Shown here: positions 55,190 to 64,000 of the stretch, one piece after another | Numbering within the stretch: position 1 is the stretch's first letter | Layout: each line of letters starts with the position of its first letter | Position numbers and translations under genes: made by a program | Notes under the pieces: model-generated | Database searches by the model: none | What the model was told of the DNA's origin: nothing | The model's input: only the letters and a program-made list of their open reading frames with translations | Assembly (NCBI RefSeq): GCF_000166335.1 | Contig: NC_014657.1 | Span: 1,904,501 to 1,968,500, forward strand | Reading direction: 5' to 3' | Source of the DNA: Caldicellulosiruptor owensensis OL | GTDB taxonomy: Bacteria > Bacillota > Thermoanaerobacteria > Caldicellulosiruptorales > Caldicellulosiruptoraceae | Length of the DNA: 64,000 bases

Positions 55190-55591
55190 TCACCTTCCTT
55201 CCTTTATCACCGTCTTCCACTTGTTTATCTCTCTCGAAAGCTGAAGTGAAACACCGTCAAAATACAGAGAGTTTTGTAGGAGTTTTCCCATCTCCTGTTC
55301 TATGTCCACAGTGTTCTGATCAAGTCTCATTTGGAAACTGCTGTCAAGCACTTCTATGGAATTATCTGGATTGCTACTGCTTTCTTTTATATGTCTTTCA
55401 TTGGTTGTCACAAGTTCTAAACTTTCTTCTTGGTTAAAACTTCTCTGCAAGAATGCTTCAAAATTCAAGTCTTTCGCCTTATAGCCAGGCGTATCCGCAT
55501 TTGCTATGTTGTTTGAAATTATCTCGTTTCTCTTCCACGCCCAGTCAAGAGCCTTTGTGTAAAGGTCAATTTTATCAAACATATTTATCAT
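55190..55591 (-). CDS. flgB: Flagellar rod protein FlgB
   Basis: A 133-residue proximal-rod protein, first gene of the flagellar run. NNIANADTPGYKAKD near 28 is the family motif. Start at 55591 has GAGGG seven bases upstream. FlgB, FlgC and FliE are made together as the first exported parts. Confidence 0.95.
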   Translation of the reverse strand: MINMFDKIDLYTKALDWAWKRNEIISNNIANADTPGYKAKDLNFEAFLQRSFNQEESLELVTTNERHIKESSSNPDNSIEVLDSSFQMRLDQNTVDIEQEMGKLLQNSLYFDGVSLQLSREINKWKTVIKEGR

Positions 55592-55627
55592 TTTTTATCC
55601 CTCTATTTTTCGACAATCTTTTATTCT

Positions 55628-55633
55628 ATTTTA
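55628..55633 (-). promoter_or_regulatory. Candidate -10 box for the flagellar run
   Basis: The minus strand reads TAAAAT at 55633-55628 with TTG just upstream, about 36 nt before flgB. No consensus -35 box is present at 16-18 bases, and no sigma-28-type sequence was seen, so the promoter assignment is weak. It lies between the codY terminator and flgB. Confidence 0.3.
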
Positions 55634-55686
55634 CAAAATTTTTGATAAAAATACCATACAAAATTTTTTAGACTGAAAATGACATT

Positions 55687-55735
55687 AAAAAGAGGATAGC
55701 AAGAGGCACACATTCACAATTCCCCTGCTATCCTC
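55687..55735 (-). terminator. Terminator of codY
   Basis: GAGGATAGCA (55692-55701) and TGCTATCCTC (55726-55735) form a perfect 10-bp stem followed on the minus strand by TTTTTAATG. Loop is 24 nt. It separates codY from the flagellar run. Confidence 0.8.
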
Positions 55736-55745
55736 ATCTTTCCCC

Positions 55746-56540
55746 TCACTTTAATTTTAGCTTTTCCTTTTGTTTTTCTATCTCATCCCTCACCATTTCA
55801 TTTAACACCTTTATATATGTGCCTTTAAGACCAAGCGACCTTGTCTCTATAAGTCCTGCACTTTCAAATTTCCTGAGCGCATTTACAATTACAGAACGTG
55901 TTATTCCCACCTTGTCTGCAATTCTGCTTGCAACCAAAAGTCCTTCATTCCCTTTTAGCTCATCAAAAACATGCACAAGCGCTTCAAGCTCAGACACAGA
56001 AAGTGTCTCAATCGCCGATTTTATCATCTCTCTTTTTTTCTTTTCCTCTTCATCTTCTTCCTTTGAAAGATTTAAAAGTTCAAGTCCAATCACAGTTGAG
56101 GCATATTCAAGTACAATTATATCTTCTTCTGTAAAAGCGGAAAAACTTTTGAATGCCAAAACTGTGCCGAATCTTCTTCCTCCGCCAATCACAGGGACAG
56201 ATGTACACAGCAGGTCGTTTTCTCCACCAGCTTTACTCTCAATTTCAGCAATCCTGGTGATGTCTGAAAACTTCATATTTGCTCTGGTGTCCACAAACCA
56301 CCAAAAAAACTTTTGAAGCTTATCACCTATCTTTTTCTCTTCAGAAAGCTTTATATCCACATTCACAAAAGGCATGATGTATTTGCAAATGACCTTTCCA
56401 TCTTTGTCAATAAAAAATACACTCGAATCTGTCACATCACCAACAACAGAGCACAGCCTTTCAAAATCCAAAACCTCTTTATCCTTGCTTTGGATAACTC
56501 TGTTCAGTTTTCTGACCTTTTCAAGAAGACTCTGCTGCAT
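55746..56540 (-). CDS. codY: GTP- and branched-chain-amino-acid-sensing repressor CodY
   Basis: A 264-residue global regulator of stationary-phase and nutrient genes: N-terminal GAF domain (about 1-160) for isoleucine/valine and a C-terminal winged helix (ASRIADKVGITRSVIVNALRK near 204). Follows hslU as in Bacillus. Placement directly upstream of flagellar genes is conserved in Firmicutes and allows nutrient control of motility. Confidence 0.96.
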   Translation of the reverse strand: MQQSLLEKVRKLNRVIQSKDKEVLDFERLCSVVGDVTDSSVFFIDKDGKVICKYIMPFVNVDIKLSEEKKIGDKLQKFFWWFVDTRANMKFSDITRIAEIESKAGGENDLLCTSVPVIGGGRRFGTVLAFKSFSAFTEEDIIVLEYASTVIGLELLNLSKEEDEEEKKKREMIKSAIETLSVSELEALVHVFDELKGNEGLLVASRIADKVGITRSVIVNALRKFESAGLIETRSLGLKGTYIKVLNEMVRDEIEKQKEKLKLK

Positions 56541-56589
56541 TCGATTTTTTATCTCCCTTCGCCAAGTCCTATGGAAGGTATAAACAAAA

Positions 56590-57987
56590 TTATATTATAA
56601 ATCTGCTCAAATCTTTGTCCTTTATAATATCCGAAACCTTTGAATATACATAATCCTTGTCAATTACAAGGTCTATTGGTTTTTCAACATTTGCATATTC
56701 AAATGAAATGTCTTCCATTATCTTTTCAACAACAGTGTGAAGTCTTCGCGCACCGATATTCTCGCTCTGCTCATTTATTTTCACAGCAACTTTTGCAATA
56801 GCTTCTATTGCATCATCTGTAAAGGTAATGTTTACACCCTCTGTTTTCATAAGTTCAACATACTGCTTTATAATCGCATTTTTTGGCTGTGTAAGTATCT
56901 TTTTGAAATCCTCTTCTGTCAAAGGACTGAGCTCTACAACAACCGGGAACCTTCCCTGAAGTTCTGGTATCAGGTCAGAAACCTTTGCAACATGAAAAGC
57001 TCCAGCTGCAATAAACAGAATATGGTCTGTCTTTACAGGACCGTATTTTGTCATAACAGTGCTTCCCTCAACAATGGGAAGAATGTCTCTTTGCACACCT
57101 TCTCTTGACACATCAGGACCAACACTTGAACCTTTTCCTGCAATCTTGTCTATCTCATCAATAAAGATGATACCATGCTGCTCGGCTCTTTGAATAGCTT
57201 CTCTTATAACCTCATCCATGTCAATGAGCTTGTTGTACTCCTCCTGCTCTAAAACCTCACGCGCTTCCCTTATTGTCATCTTTTTCTTTTTTTTCTTCTT
57301 TGGAAATAGAGACCCAAAAATATCCTGGAAAGAAATCCCCATCTCGTCAGAAATTGTGCCCATGATCATCTCAAACGGAGGTTTTACAGTATCTTCAACC
57401 TCAACCTCAACCACCTTGTCCTCAAGCTCTCCAGAGCGAAGTTTTTCGCGCAAAATCTCTCTTTGCGTTCTGATATAGTCATCTGTTGTCTGATAATTCT
57501 GTTCCATCTCCTGTGAGGTTGCACCAAAAAGCGCTTCGAACGGATTTTTAAACCCTGCTTTTCTTGACTGAGGTTCAGGAATTAATATCTCCAAAATTCT
57601 GTCCTCAACAAGAGCTTTTGCTCTTTCTTTCATTCTTTCCATGTACTCGCTCTTAACTAAAGATATTGCATTTTCAACAAGGTCTCGTACCATTGAATCT
57701 ACATCTCTTCCAACATATCCAACCTCAGTAAACTTTGTTGCTTCAACTTTTACAAACGGAGCATTCACAAGTTTTGCAAGTCTTCTTGCAATCTCGGTCT
57801 TACCAACACCTGTTGGTCCCACCATCAAGATGTTCTTTGGCGTTATCTCATCCTGAAGCTCCTTTGGGAGCTTTGCGCGCCTGTACCTATTTCGAAGGGC
57901 AATGGCAACACACTTTTTTGCCCTTTCCTGTCCAACTATATACTTATCAAGCTCTCTTACAATCTCTTGAGGAGTTAATTCCATCAT
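56590..57987 (-). CDS. hslU: HslU, ATPase subunit of the HslUV protease
   Basis: A 465-residue AAA+ unfoldase that feeds proteins to HslV. Walker A is GPTGVGKTE at 57-65; the Walker B region reads [15 protein letters not shown] near 274. The insertion (I) domain with a long Lys run (near 233) is present. Ten bases downstream of hslV. Confidence 0.97.
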   Translation of the reverse strand: MMELTPQEIVRELDKYIVGQERAKKCVAIALRNRYRRAKLPKELQDEITPKNILMVGPTGVGKTEIARRLAKLVNAPFVKVEATKFTEVGYVGRDVDSMVRDLVENAISLVKSEYMERMKERAKALVEDRILEILIPEPQSRKAGFKNPFEALFGATSQEMEQNYQTTDDYIRTQREILREKLRSGELEDKVVEVEVEDTVKPPFEMIMGTISDEMGISFQDIFGSLFPKKKKKKKMTIREAREVLEQEEYNKLIDMDEVIREAIQRAEQHGIIFIDEIDKIAGKGSSVGPDVSREGVQRDILPIVEGSTVMTKYGPVKTDHILFIAAGAFHVAKVSDLIPELQGRFPVVVELSPLTEEDFKKILTQPKNAIIKQYVELMKTEGVNITFTDDAIEAIAKVAVKINEQSENIGARRLHTVVEKIMEDISFEYANVEKPIDLVIDKDYVYSKVSDIIKDKDLSRFII

Positions 57988-57997
57988 ATCTTATCAC

Positions 57998-58528
57998 CTA
58001 CAATTCCAAAACTGTAATGTTGTTGTTTGTGTACACACAAATGGACGCCGCAATCTCCAAAGCCTTTTTGGCAATCTCAGCGGCAGAAAGGTCTGTGTTC
58101 TGCAAAAGCGCCCTTGCAGCTGCCAAGGCATACGGCCCGCCAGAACCAATCGCAGCAATGTTGTCATCCGGCTCGACAACCTCGCCACTTCCTGATACCA
58201 CAAAAAGGTGATCTTTGTCTGCCACAACCATTAGTGCTTCTAAGCGTCTTAGGACTTTGTCCTGTCGCCACTCCTTTGCAAGCTCAACAACACTCTTTTG
58301 TAAATTACCACTATTTTGTTCAAGCTTTTCTTCAAACTTTTCACACAGGGTTATTGCATCTGCAACAGAACCTGCAAAACCAACCAAAACCCTGCCATTG
58401 TAAAGTTTTCTAACCTTTTTGGCTGTCGATTTCATTATCATATTCTGGGAAAATGTGACCTGACCATCACCAGCTATGGCAACACTTTCGCCTTTTTTCA
58501 CAGCCACTATTGTTGTTGCATGAAACAT
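57998..58528 (-). CDS. hslV: HslV, peptidase subunit of the HslUV protease
   Basis: A 176-residue proteasome-like peptidase. The mature N-terminal Thr nucleophile is in [10 protein letters not shown], after a short propeptide of four residues (MFHA). Gly-rich [10 protein letters not shown] near 20 and [14 protein letters not shown] near 127 fit. Forms the HslUV complex with the next gene. Confidence 0.96.
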   Translation of the reverse strand: MFHATTIVAVKKGESVAIAGDGQVTFSQNMIMKSTAKKVRKLYNGRVLVGFAGSVADAITLCEKFEEKLEQNSGNLQKSVVELAKEWRQDKVLRRLEALMVVADKDHLFVVSGSGEVVEPDDNIAAIGSGGPYALAAARALLQNTDLSAAEIAKKALEIAASICVYTNNNITVLEL

Positions 58529-58551
58529 AGCAAACCTCCATAAACTTTAAA

Positions 58552-59862
58552 TTATTCAAAAATTTTGTTGGCTACTTCTTTGCAAATGTCCAATGATTTT
58601 TGTGCAATCAAAAGTTTTCTCTTTTCCTTGTCTTTTATCTTTGCTATTTCATCATCAATTGATATTATACCATAGTTTGCGTTCATAGGCTGAAAATCTT
58701 TTTTGGGTGTTGTTATATACTCTATCAAAGCACCAATACAAGTGTTTGGTGGTAAACTCACAGGCTCTTTTCCTAAAACCTGCCTTGCTGCATTAATCCC
58801 TGCAATGATACCAGTTGATGCAGACTCCAAATACCCTTCAACACCTGTAATTTGCCCAGCGAAGAATATGTTTGGATATTTTTTAAGAAAAAGGTACTTG
58901 GTTAGCACTTCGGGTGAGTTAATATAAGAATTTTTGTGCATCACACCATATCTTACAAACTCAGCATTCTCAAGGCCGGGAATGAGCCTGAAAACCCTTT
59001 TTTGTTCACCCCATTTGAGTCTTGTCTGAAACCCTACCATGTTATAAAGCTTTCCATCCTGCGTGTCTTTTCTAAGCTGTACAACAGCGTACGGCATCTT
59101 GCCAGTCTTAGGATCAATAATTCCTACTGGTTTTAGTGGACCAAACCTCATTGTGTCAATACCACGTCTTGCCATCTCTTCAATGGGCATGCAACCTTCA
59201 AACAGCAGGTCTTTCTCAAAGTCTTTTACTTCAATAACTTCGGCATTTACAAGTTCCCAGTAAAATCTTTCATATTCTTCTTTTGTCATTGGGCAGTTTA
59301 TATAGTCATTTGAACCTTTGTTGTAGCGCGAGGCAAAAAACGCTTTTGAAAAGTCTATAGAGTCTTTGAGCACAATTGGCGCTGCAGCGTCAAAAAAATA
59401 AAGGTTTTTGCTTTCACAAAGCTTGGAAATATCAGAAAGAAGTCCTTCTGTTGTAAGTGGTCCAGTGCATATCACTACTATCTTGTCTTTTGGAACTTCT
59501 GTTACTTCCTCATGAATAACTTCAATAAGTTCATTTTGCTTTATCTTCTGGGTTATATACTCCGAAAACTTATACCTGTCAACTGCCAAAGCCTGCCCTG
59601 CTTCAACTGATGTTGCCCGGGCAGCTTCAATCACAAGCGAACCAAACACTTTCATTTCCTCTTTTAAAAGCCCAGAAGCATTTGTTAAAAGCTTAGACTT
59701 TAAAGAATTGCTGCAAACAAGCTCTGCAAATGTCTCCATCTTATGCGCCGGCGAAAACTTTTTAGGTTTCATCTCAAAGAGCTTTACTTTTAATCCAAAT
59801 TTTGTTATTGCATTTGCAGCTTCAACTCCTGCAAGTCCAGCTCCAATAACTATAACTTCCAT
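58552..59862 (-). CDS. trmFO: tRNA (uracil-54-C5)-methyltransferase, folate-dependent
   Basis: A 436-residue flavoprotein that makes ribothymidine-54 in tRNA using methylene-tetrahydrofolate. The FAD-binding [10 protein letters not shown] is at the N-terminus and [12 protein letters not shown] near 224 holds the conserved Cys. Between topA and hslV, the classic Firmicutes order; xerC/codV that some relatives have here is absent. Confidence 0.96.
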   Translation of the reverse strand: MEVIVIGAGLAGVEAANAITKFGLKVKLFEMKPKKFSPAHKMETFAELVCSNSLKSKLLTNASGLLKEEMKVFGSLVIEAARATSVEAGQALAVDRYKFSEYITQKIKQNELIEVIHEEVTEVPKDKIVVICTGPLTTEGLLSDISKLCESKNLYFFDAAAPIVLKDSIDFSKAFFASRYNKGSNDYINCPMTKEEYERFYWELVNAEVIEVKDFEKDLLFEGCMPIEEMARRGIDTMRFGPLKPVGIIDPKTGKMPYAVVQLRKDTQDGKLYNMVGFQTRLKWGEQKRVFRLIPGLENAEFVRYGVMHKNSYINSPEVLTKYLFLKKYPNIFFAGQITGVEGYLESASTGIIAGINAARQVLGKEPVSLPPNTCIGALIEYITTPKKDFQPMNANYGIISIDDEIAKIKDKEKRKLLIAQKSLDICKEVANKIFE

Positions 59863-59867
59863 ACTAA

Positions 59868-61955
59868 TTACTCACCTTTTTCTCCTATTTTTTCTTCATG
59901 CAAGCAGTTTTCATTTGAACACACAAGTTTTTTATTACCCTTTCTACCTTTTTCATACATTAAGCTACCACACTTTGGACAGTTTTTAACAGGTTTCTCC
60001 CATAAAATGAGGTCACAAGCAGGATATTCTTCGCATGTATAATATTTTTTACCCTTTTTAGACTTCCTCTCTATTATCCTTTTTCTACATTTCGGACACA
60101 ACACTTCAAGGCAATGATAATAAGGTTTTGTGTTTTTGCATTCAGGATATCCTGGACACGCCAAAAACTTCCCGTACCTGCCTTTTTTTATCACCATTTT
60201 TCTTCCACAGTTTTCACATACAATATCTGTCTCTTCATCCTCTACTTTGACTTTGTTCATAGTATTTCGTGCTATTTCAAGCTCCTTTTCAAGCGGCTGG
60301 TAGTATTTTCTTACAACATCTGTCCACTCAAGTTTTCCTTCCTCAATTTTATCAAGATTGCTCTCCAGCTCTGCAGTAAATTCAATGTCTATTATGTCTT
60401 TGAAATATTCTTTGAGTATATTTGTTACAAGTTTGCCAAGCTCTGTTGGTTTTAAAAACCTATCTTCTTTGACAACATATCCCCTTTCCAGAATTGTCTG
60501 AATAGTCGGAGCGTACGTGCTCGGTCTTCCTATGCCCTTTTCTTCTAAAGCCTTTATCAATGTAGCTTCTGTATAGCGAGAAGGCGGTTGAGTAAAATGC
60601 TGTTTGCTCTCAAGTTTAATAGGTTTTAAAACTTCTCCCTCGCTAATTTCCGGAAGTTGACTCTCCTCTTCCTCATCCTCTGTATCTTTACCTTCGACAT
60701 AAACTTCCATAAACCCTGCAAACTTGAGCTTTGACCCTGTGAGCCTGAAAACATAGCCTTCCACTTCAAGCTCGGCTGAAAGAACATCATATATGCTACT
60801 TTCCATCTGCGACGCCAAAAACCTGTCATAAATGAGTTTGTACAGCTTGTACTGATCAGGTGTCAGAGAATCTTTTATACTCTCAGGGTCCATCTCTAAG
60901 TAGGTGGGTCTTATAGCCTCGTGAGCATCCTGTGCATCTTTTTTTGTTTTGTAAACCCTCGGCTTTTCGGGAAGATATTCTCTACCGAACTTCTGCATAA
61001 TAAGATTTCTTGCTGCCTGCTGTGCCTCCTCAGAAATTCTTGTAGAATCTGTTCTCATATATGTTATAAGACCTATACTTCCTTCTCCCTTTATTTCAAC
61101 ACCCTCATATAGCATCTGGGCAATTGCCATTGTTTTTGCAGGAGTAAACCTTAATTTTCTTGATGCCTCCTGCTGAAGTGTACTTGTGATAAAAGGTGGT
61201 GGCGGATTTTTCTTTTTTTCCGATACCTTTATCTTTACAACCTTGAACTCCTTATTTTTTATCTTTTCTTCAATCTCTTGGACCTGACCTTGGTTTTTAA
61301 GCTCAATCTTCCCCTTCTTATCTCCATAAAACTTTGCTTTAAACTCCTGATTGTCTTTTTTAAATACTGCTTCTAACGTCCAGTACTCTTCAGGCTTAAA
61401 ATTTTCTATCTCCTCTTCCCTTTCAACCACAAGCCTTGTCGCAACAGACTGCACTCTTCCTGCAGAAAGTCCACCTTTGACTTTTTCCCACAAAAACGGA
61501 CTGAGCTTGTACCCCACAAGCCTGTCTAAAACTCTTCGTGCCTGCTGGGCATTGACAAGGTTCTGGTCAATTGGTCTTGCATTTTTCAAAGATTCCTGCA
61601 CAGCTTTTTTGGTTATCTCATTGAATGTAATCCTGACATTGTCATTTACATCAAGTCCCAAAATAGTTGCCAGATGCCACGAAATTGCCTCACCTTCCCT
61701 GTCGGGGTCTGTTGCAAGATAAACTTTTTCTGCACTTTCTGCCGACTTTTTTAGTCTGTTTATAACATCTGCTTTACCTCTAATATTGATATACTTAGGT
61801 ACAAAACCATTCTCTATGTCAACCCCCAAATCACTCTTTGGAAGGTCTCTGACATGTCCCATTGAAGCCTCAACCTTAAATTCTTTGCCAAGATACTTTG
61901 CAATTGTTTTAGCTTTTGCAGGTGACTCAACAATGACAAGTTTTTTCAACAGCAA
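59868..61955 (-). CDS. topA: DNA topoisomerase I
   Basis: A 695-residue type IA topoisomerase that relaxes negative supercoils. TOPRIM metal motif DPDRE at 83-87, active-site Tyr299 in [10 protein letters not shown], and three C-terminal zinc-ribbon repeats (CENCGR, CPKCRK and CPKCGS, each with a second Cys pair) are seen. TopA-trmFO order is conserved. Confidence 0.97.
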   Translation of the reverse strand: MLLKKLVIVESPAKAKTIAKYLGKEFKVEASMGHVRDLPKSDLGVDIENGFVPKYINIRGKADVINRLKKSAESAEKVYLATDPDREGEAISWHLATILGLDVNDNVRITFNEITKKAVQESLKNARPIDQNLVNAQQARRVLDRLVGYKLSPFLWEKVKGGLSAGRVQSVATRLVVEREEEIENFKPEEYWTLEAVFKKDNQEFKAKFYGDKKGKIELKNQGQVQEIEEKIKNKEFKVVKIKVSEKKKNPPPPFITSTLQQEASRKLRFTPAKTMAIAQMLYEGVEIKGEGSIGLITYMRTDSTRISEEAQQAARNLIMQKFGREYLPEKPRVYKTKKDAQDAHEAIRPTYLEMDPESIKDSLTPDQYKLYKLIYDRFLASQMESSIYDVLSAELEVEGYVFRLTGSKLKFAGFMEVYVEGKDTEDEEEESQLPEISEGEVLKPIKLESKQHFTQPPSRYTEATLIKALEEKGIGRPSTYAPTIQTILERGYVVKEDRFLKPTELGKLVTNILKEYFKDIIDIEFTAELESNLDKIEEGKLEWTDVVRKYYQPLEKELEIARNTMNKVKVEDEETDIVCENCGRKMVIKKGRYGKFLACPGYPECKNTKPYYHCLEVLCPKCRKRIIERKSKKGKKYYTCEEYPACDLILWEKPVKNCPKCGSLMYEKGRKGNKKLVCSNENCLHEEKIGEKGE

Positions 61956-61978
61956 ATTACCCCCTGTAAGTAGATTTT

Positions 61979-63076
61979 TTAAAGCTTAGAAATCATATTA
62001 CCTCGTGTTCTTATAATCTTTGATTTTATCTCAAGTGAAGTAATTAAACTTGCAACTTTACCAGCATCCCATCCTGTTAGCATAATTAAATTTTCTACAT
62101 GCATATCTCCATTTTCGTTTAAAAGCTTTATTACTATTTTCTCATCCTCTGTAAGCTCCTCTTCATCATCTCTGTCAGCAAAATTTAGCTGAGCAGGTTT
62201 TAGAGAATAAATCTCCTTAATATCATCAAGAAAATCTTCATATGAACATATAATCCTTGCACCTTCTTTTATGAGCCTGTTTGTGCCGCTACTCTTTTGC
62301 GAAAAGATGTTACCAGGTACTGCAAACACCTCTTTCCCCTGATCTAAAGCAAAATCAACTGTCGAAAAAGTTCCGCTCTTAGTGGATGCTTCAATAACAA
62401 CCAAACATGGTGAAAACATCGCAACAATCCTGTTTCGCTGTGGAAAGTTCATTTTCTCAGGCAAGGTACCTGGCAAAAACTCAGACACAACACATCCATT
62501 TTCTATAATCTGACGGTAGAGTTTCAAGTTCTCTTTTGGATATACAATATCAACTCCACAGCCCAAAACTGCTATGGTTTTACCATTTTCAAGTGCACCT
62601 GCATGACAAAAACTGTCAATCCCCCTTGCCATTCCGCTAACAACCACAATTCCCAGGGAAGCTATCAAACTTGCCAGTTCTTTTGCAACTCTTTTGCCAT
62701 AATAAGTAGGTTCTCGTGTACCCACCATTGATATTTTATATGGAAATTTAAGAAGCTTCGCATCTCCTTTTACAAATAGCATAACTGGTGCATGGTCAAA
62801 AATTTTGAATTCGTCAGGATACAGCTTATCGTCTTCAAGTATTATATTTATACTATTTCTCTCACAAAATTCAAGAATTTTTTCAGCTTTTCTTGTATCA
62901 GAATTTTTTATCTCATCTTTAAGATGTCCAAAAATACCTTCTACTTCTAAATCTTTTCTGTTCAAGTATGCCTCTTTTAGACTTCTGTATTTATTTTTTA
63001 TTTGTCTGAACTTTTTAGGCCCTATCCCTTTTATGCTGTAAAGCCATAAAGAATAAATTAGATCTTCCCTGTTCAT
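61979..63076 (-). CDS. dprA: DNA processing protein DprA
   Basis: DprA loads RecA on incoming single strands during natural transformation. Residues 70-280 hold the Rossmann-like fold with SMVGTREPT and SGMARGIDSFCHAGAL. A C-terminal winged-helix-like part follows (ENGDMHVENLIMLTGW). I choose the ATG at 63076 (365 residues) with GAGGGAG upstream; the longer frame to 63163 overlaps rtcB and has no ribosome site. Confidence 0.92.
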   Translation of the reverse strand: MNREDLIYSLWLYSIKGIGPKKFRQIKNKYRSLKEAYLNRKDLEVEGIFGHLKDEIKNSDTRKAEKILEFCERNSINIILEDDKLYPDEFKIFDHAPVMLFVKGDAKLLKFPYKISMVGTREPTYYGKRVAKELASLIASLGIVVVSGMARGIDSFCHAGALENGKTIAVLGCGVDIVYPKENLKLYRQIIENGCVVSEFLPGTLPEKMNFPQRNRIVAMFSPCLVVIEASTKSGTFSTVDFALDQGKEVFAVPGNIFSQKSSGTNRLIKEGARIICSYEDFLDDIKEIYSLKPAQLNFADRDDEEELTEDEKIVIKLLNENGDMHVENLIMLTGWDAGKVASLITSLEIKSKIIRTRGNMISKL

Positions 63077-63107
63077 CTTCTCCCTCATCTCAAACCAATT
63101 TGTAATA

Positions 63108-64000
63108 TTAGTCCTTTCCCTTAATAACCCCGAGCGGTTCCATTTTAGCAACAGGAAGAGCAAGCCGCGATGTAATAACCGAATTTATTACAACTTCAAT
63201 ATCTTTATAACTCTGTGGACTTTCGTCCAAAAAGTCTTTGAGGTTTCTGGTGTTTATAAGTATCTCTCCATCCTGACCCTGTCTCAATGCCTTTGAAAAT
63301 TCTTCTATGGAGATTGTCTTCTTTGCCTTAGTTCTCGACAAAACTCTGCCTGCACCGTGGTTTACAGTATGATAGCTTATTATATTGTCCTGTATACCTC
63401 TCATCAGGTATGAACTTGAACCCATGCTACCTGGCAGAATTACAGGATGCCCTGTATCAACAAATTTGAGATTTGGAATCAAATAATGATCTGGCGGAAG
63501 TGCTCTTGTTGCTCCTTTTCTTATTACAAGTTTTTCTCTGTTTGCAAATCTCTCCATGTATGCAATGTTATGTGCAACATCGTACAAAACCCAAGCGTCA
63601 ATTGAGTGTTTTTCTAAGACTGATATTATGAAATTGCTCATATAGTGTCTATTTATCTTTGCATATATAGCTGCTGACTGCATAGCTTTAATATAATCTT
63701 TTGCAACCTTGTTGTCAATTGGCAAAAAGGTAAGCTGTGGATCTGGTGTGGTGATACCCTTTGATTTCATTACATCTTTAAATTTCTTCTGATAATAATC
63801 GCCAATGACCGCTCCAAATCTTCGCGAACCAGAATGTATCATCACTACAAACTGCCCATCGAAAAGTCCCCATTTCTGCGCTATATCCTTGTCCAGCACA
63901 TAAAGTTTTTGAAACTCTATAAAGTGATTTCCTCCACCAAGGGTTGCAAACTGCTCTTTGCCAATCTCATAAGCCTCATCCGGTATTGTATCAAGGTCAA
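63108..64000 (-). CDS. rtcB: RNA-splicing ligase RtcB, 3' part
   Basis: A GTP-dependent RNA ligase joining 2',3'-cyclic phosphate ends to 5'-OH ends. The frame is open to the right edge, so the N-terminus is missing. GGGNHFIEF (near the edge), VVMIHSGSRRFG and NHGAGRVLSR with the His that is guanylylated in RtcB are present. It ends cleanly with GVIKGKD; archease is not seen. Precedes dprA by 31 nt. Confidence 0.92.
   Translation of the reverse strand, partial: DLDTIPDEAYEIGKEQFATLGGGNHFIEFQKLYVLDKDIAQKWGLFDGQFVVMIHSGSRRFGAVIGDYYQKKFKDVMKSKGITTPDPQLTFLPIDNKVAKDYIKAMQSAAIYAKINRHYMSNFIISVLEKHSIDAWVLYDVAHNIAYMERFANREKLVIRKGATRALPPDHYLIPNLKFVDTGHPVILPGSMGSSSYLMRGIQDNIISYHTVNHGAGRVLSRTKAKKTISIEEFSKALRQGQDGEILINTRNLKDFLDESPQSYKDIEVVINSVITSRLALPVAKMEPLGVIKGKD

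Noticed and set aside
63077..63163. Longer N-terminus for DprA
   Set aside because: Overlaps rtcB, no ribosome site, and the extra residues are not part of the family.

Overview
The window is AT-rich Firmicutes DNA. The gene order dprA-topA-trmFO-hslV-hslU-codY-flgB, the Gram-positive flagellar gene set (FliY, FlhF, FlhG, CheC, CheD), strong Shine-Dalgarno sites, a CIRCE operator and CodY all point to a low-GC clostridial-type bacterium. The protein sequences look most like Caldicellulosiruptor or a close thermophilic relative; that is inference from memory, not a search. Almost everything lies on the minus strand.

Positions 1-3391 are a small accessory locus on the plus strand. A secreted-protein gene carries a frameshift in a T run and a nonsense codon, and a second gene that began directly after it was split by an IS1182-type element at codon 4. 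The transposase frame has no stop and runs through the right IS end into the rest of the broken gene. A long bidirectional terminator separates this locus from the chromosome backbone.

Positions 3485-25562 hold short housekeeping operons: pfkB-type kinase/ACT/UPF0210/dapF; speD alone; a HAD phosphatase; class V aminotransferase/serA/DUF1015 behind a consensus promoter; two radical-SAM-linked genes with rng; efp with an acidic zinc-ribbon protein; HAD/DUF362/cheX/trmL/degV; and groES-groEL under a CIRCE operator. Most are closed by clear Rho-independent terminators.

Positions 25581-55591 are one flagellar and chemotaxis gene run of about 30 kb with 37 genes, from flgB down to three small membrane or coiled-coil proteins after the sigma-28 and FapA genes. 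It encodes the rod/basal body start (flgB, flgC, fliE, fliF), switch (fliG, fliM, fliY), export machine (fliH, fliI, fliJ, fliO, fliP, fliQ, fliR, flhA, flhB), hook (fliK, flgD, flgE), placement (flhF, flhG), brake (PilZ), chemotaxis core (cheA, cheW, cheY, cheC, cheD) and sigma factor. An AraC regulator follows 18 nt after the last gene. Flagellin, motA/motB, cheB, cheR and flgM are not in the window.

Positions 55746-64000 carry codY, hslU, hslV, trmFO, topA, dprA and the 3' part of rtcB, which runs off the right edge.

I found no CRISPR array, prophage, rRNA or tRNA and no clear defence system. The least explained elements are a switch-like structured leader in front of flgE (45774-45898), a membrane protein gene that seems to start at CTG (25901), the widely paired but unexplained ACT/UPF0210 genes, and the decayed locus with its IS insertion.
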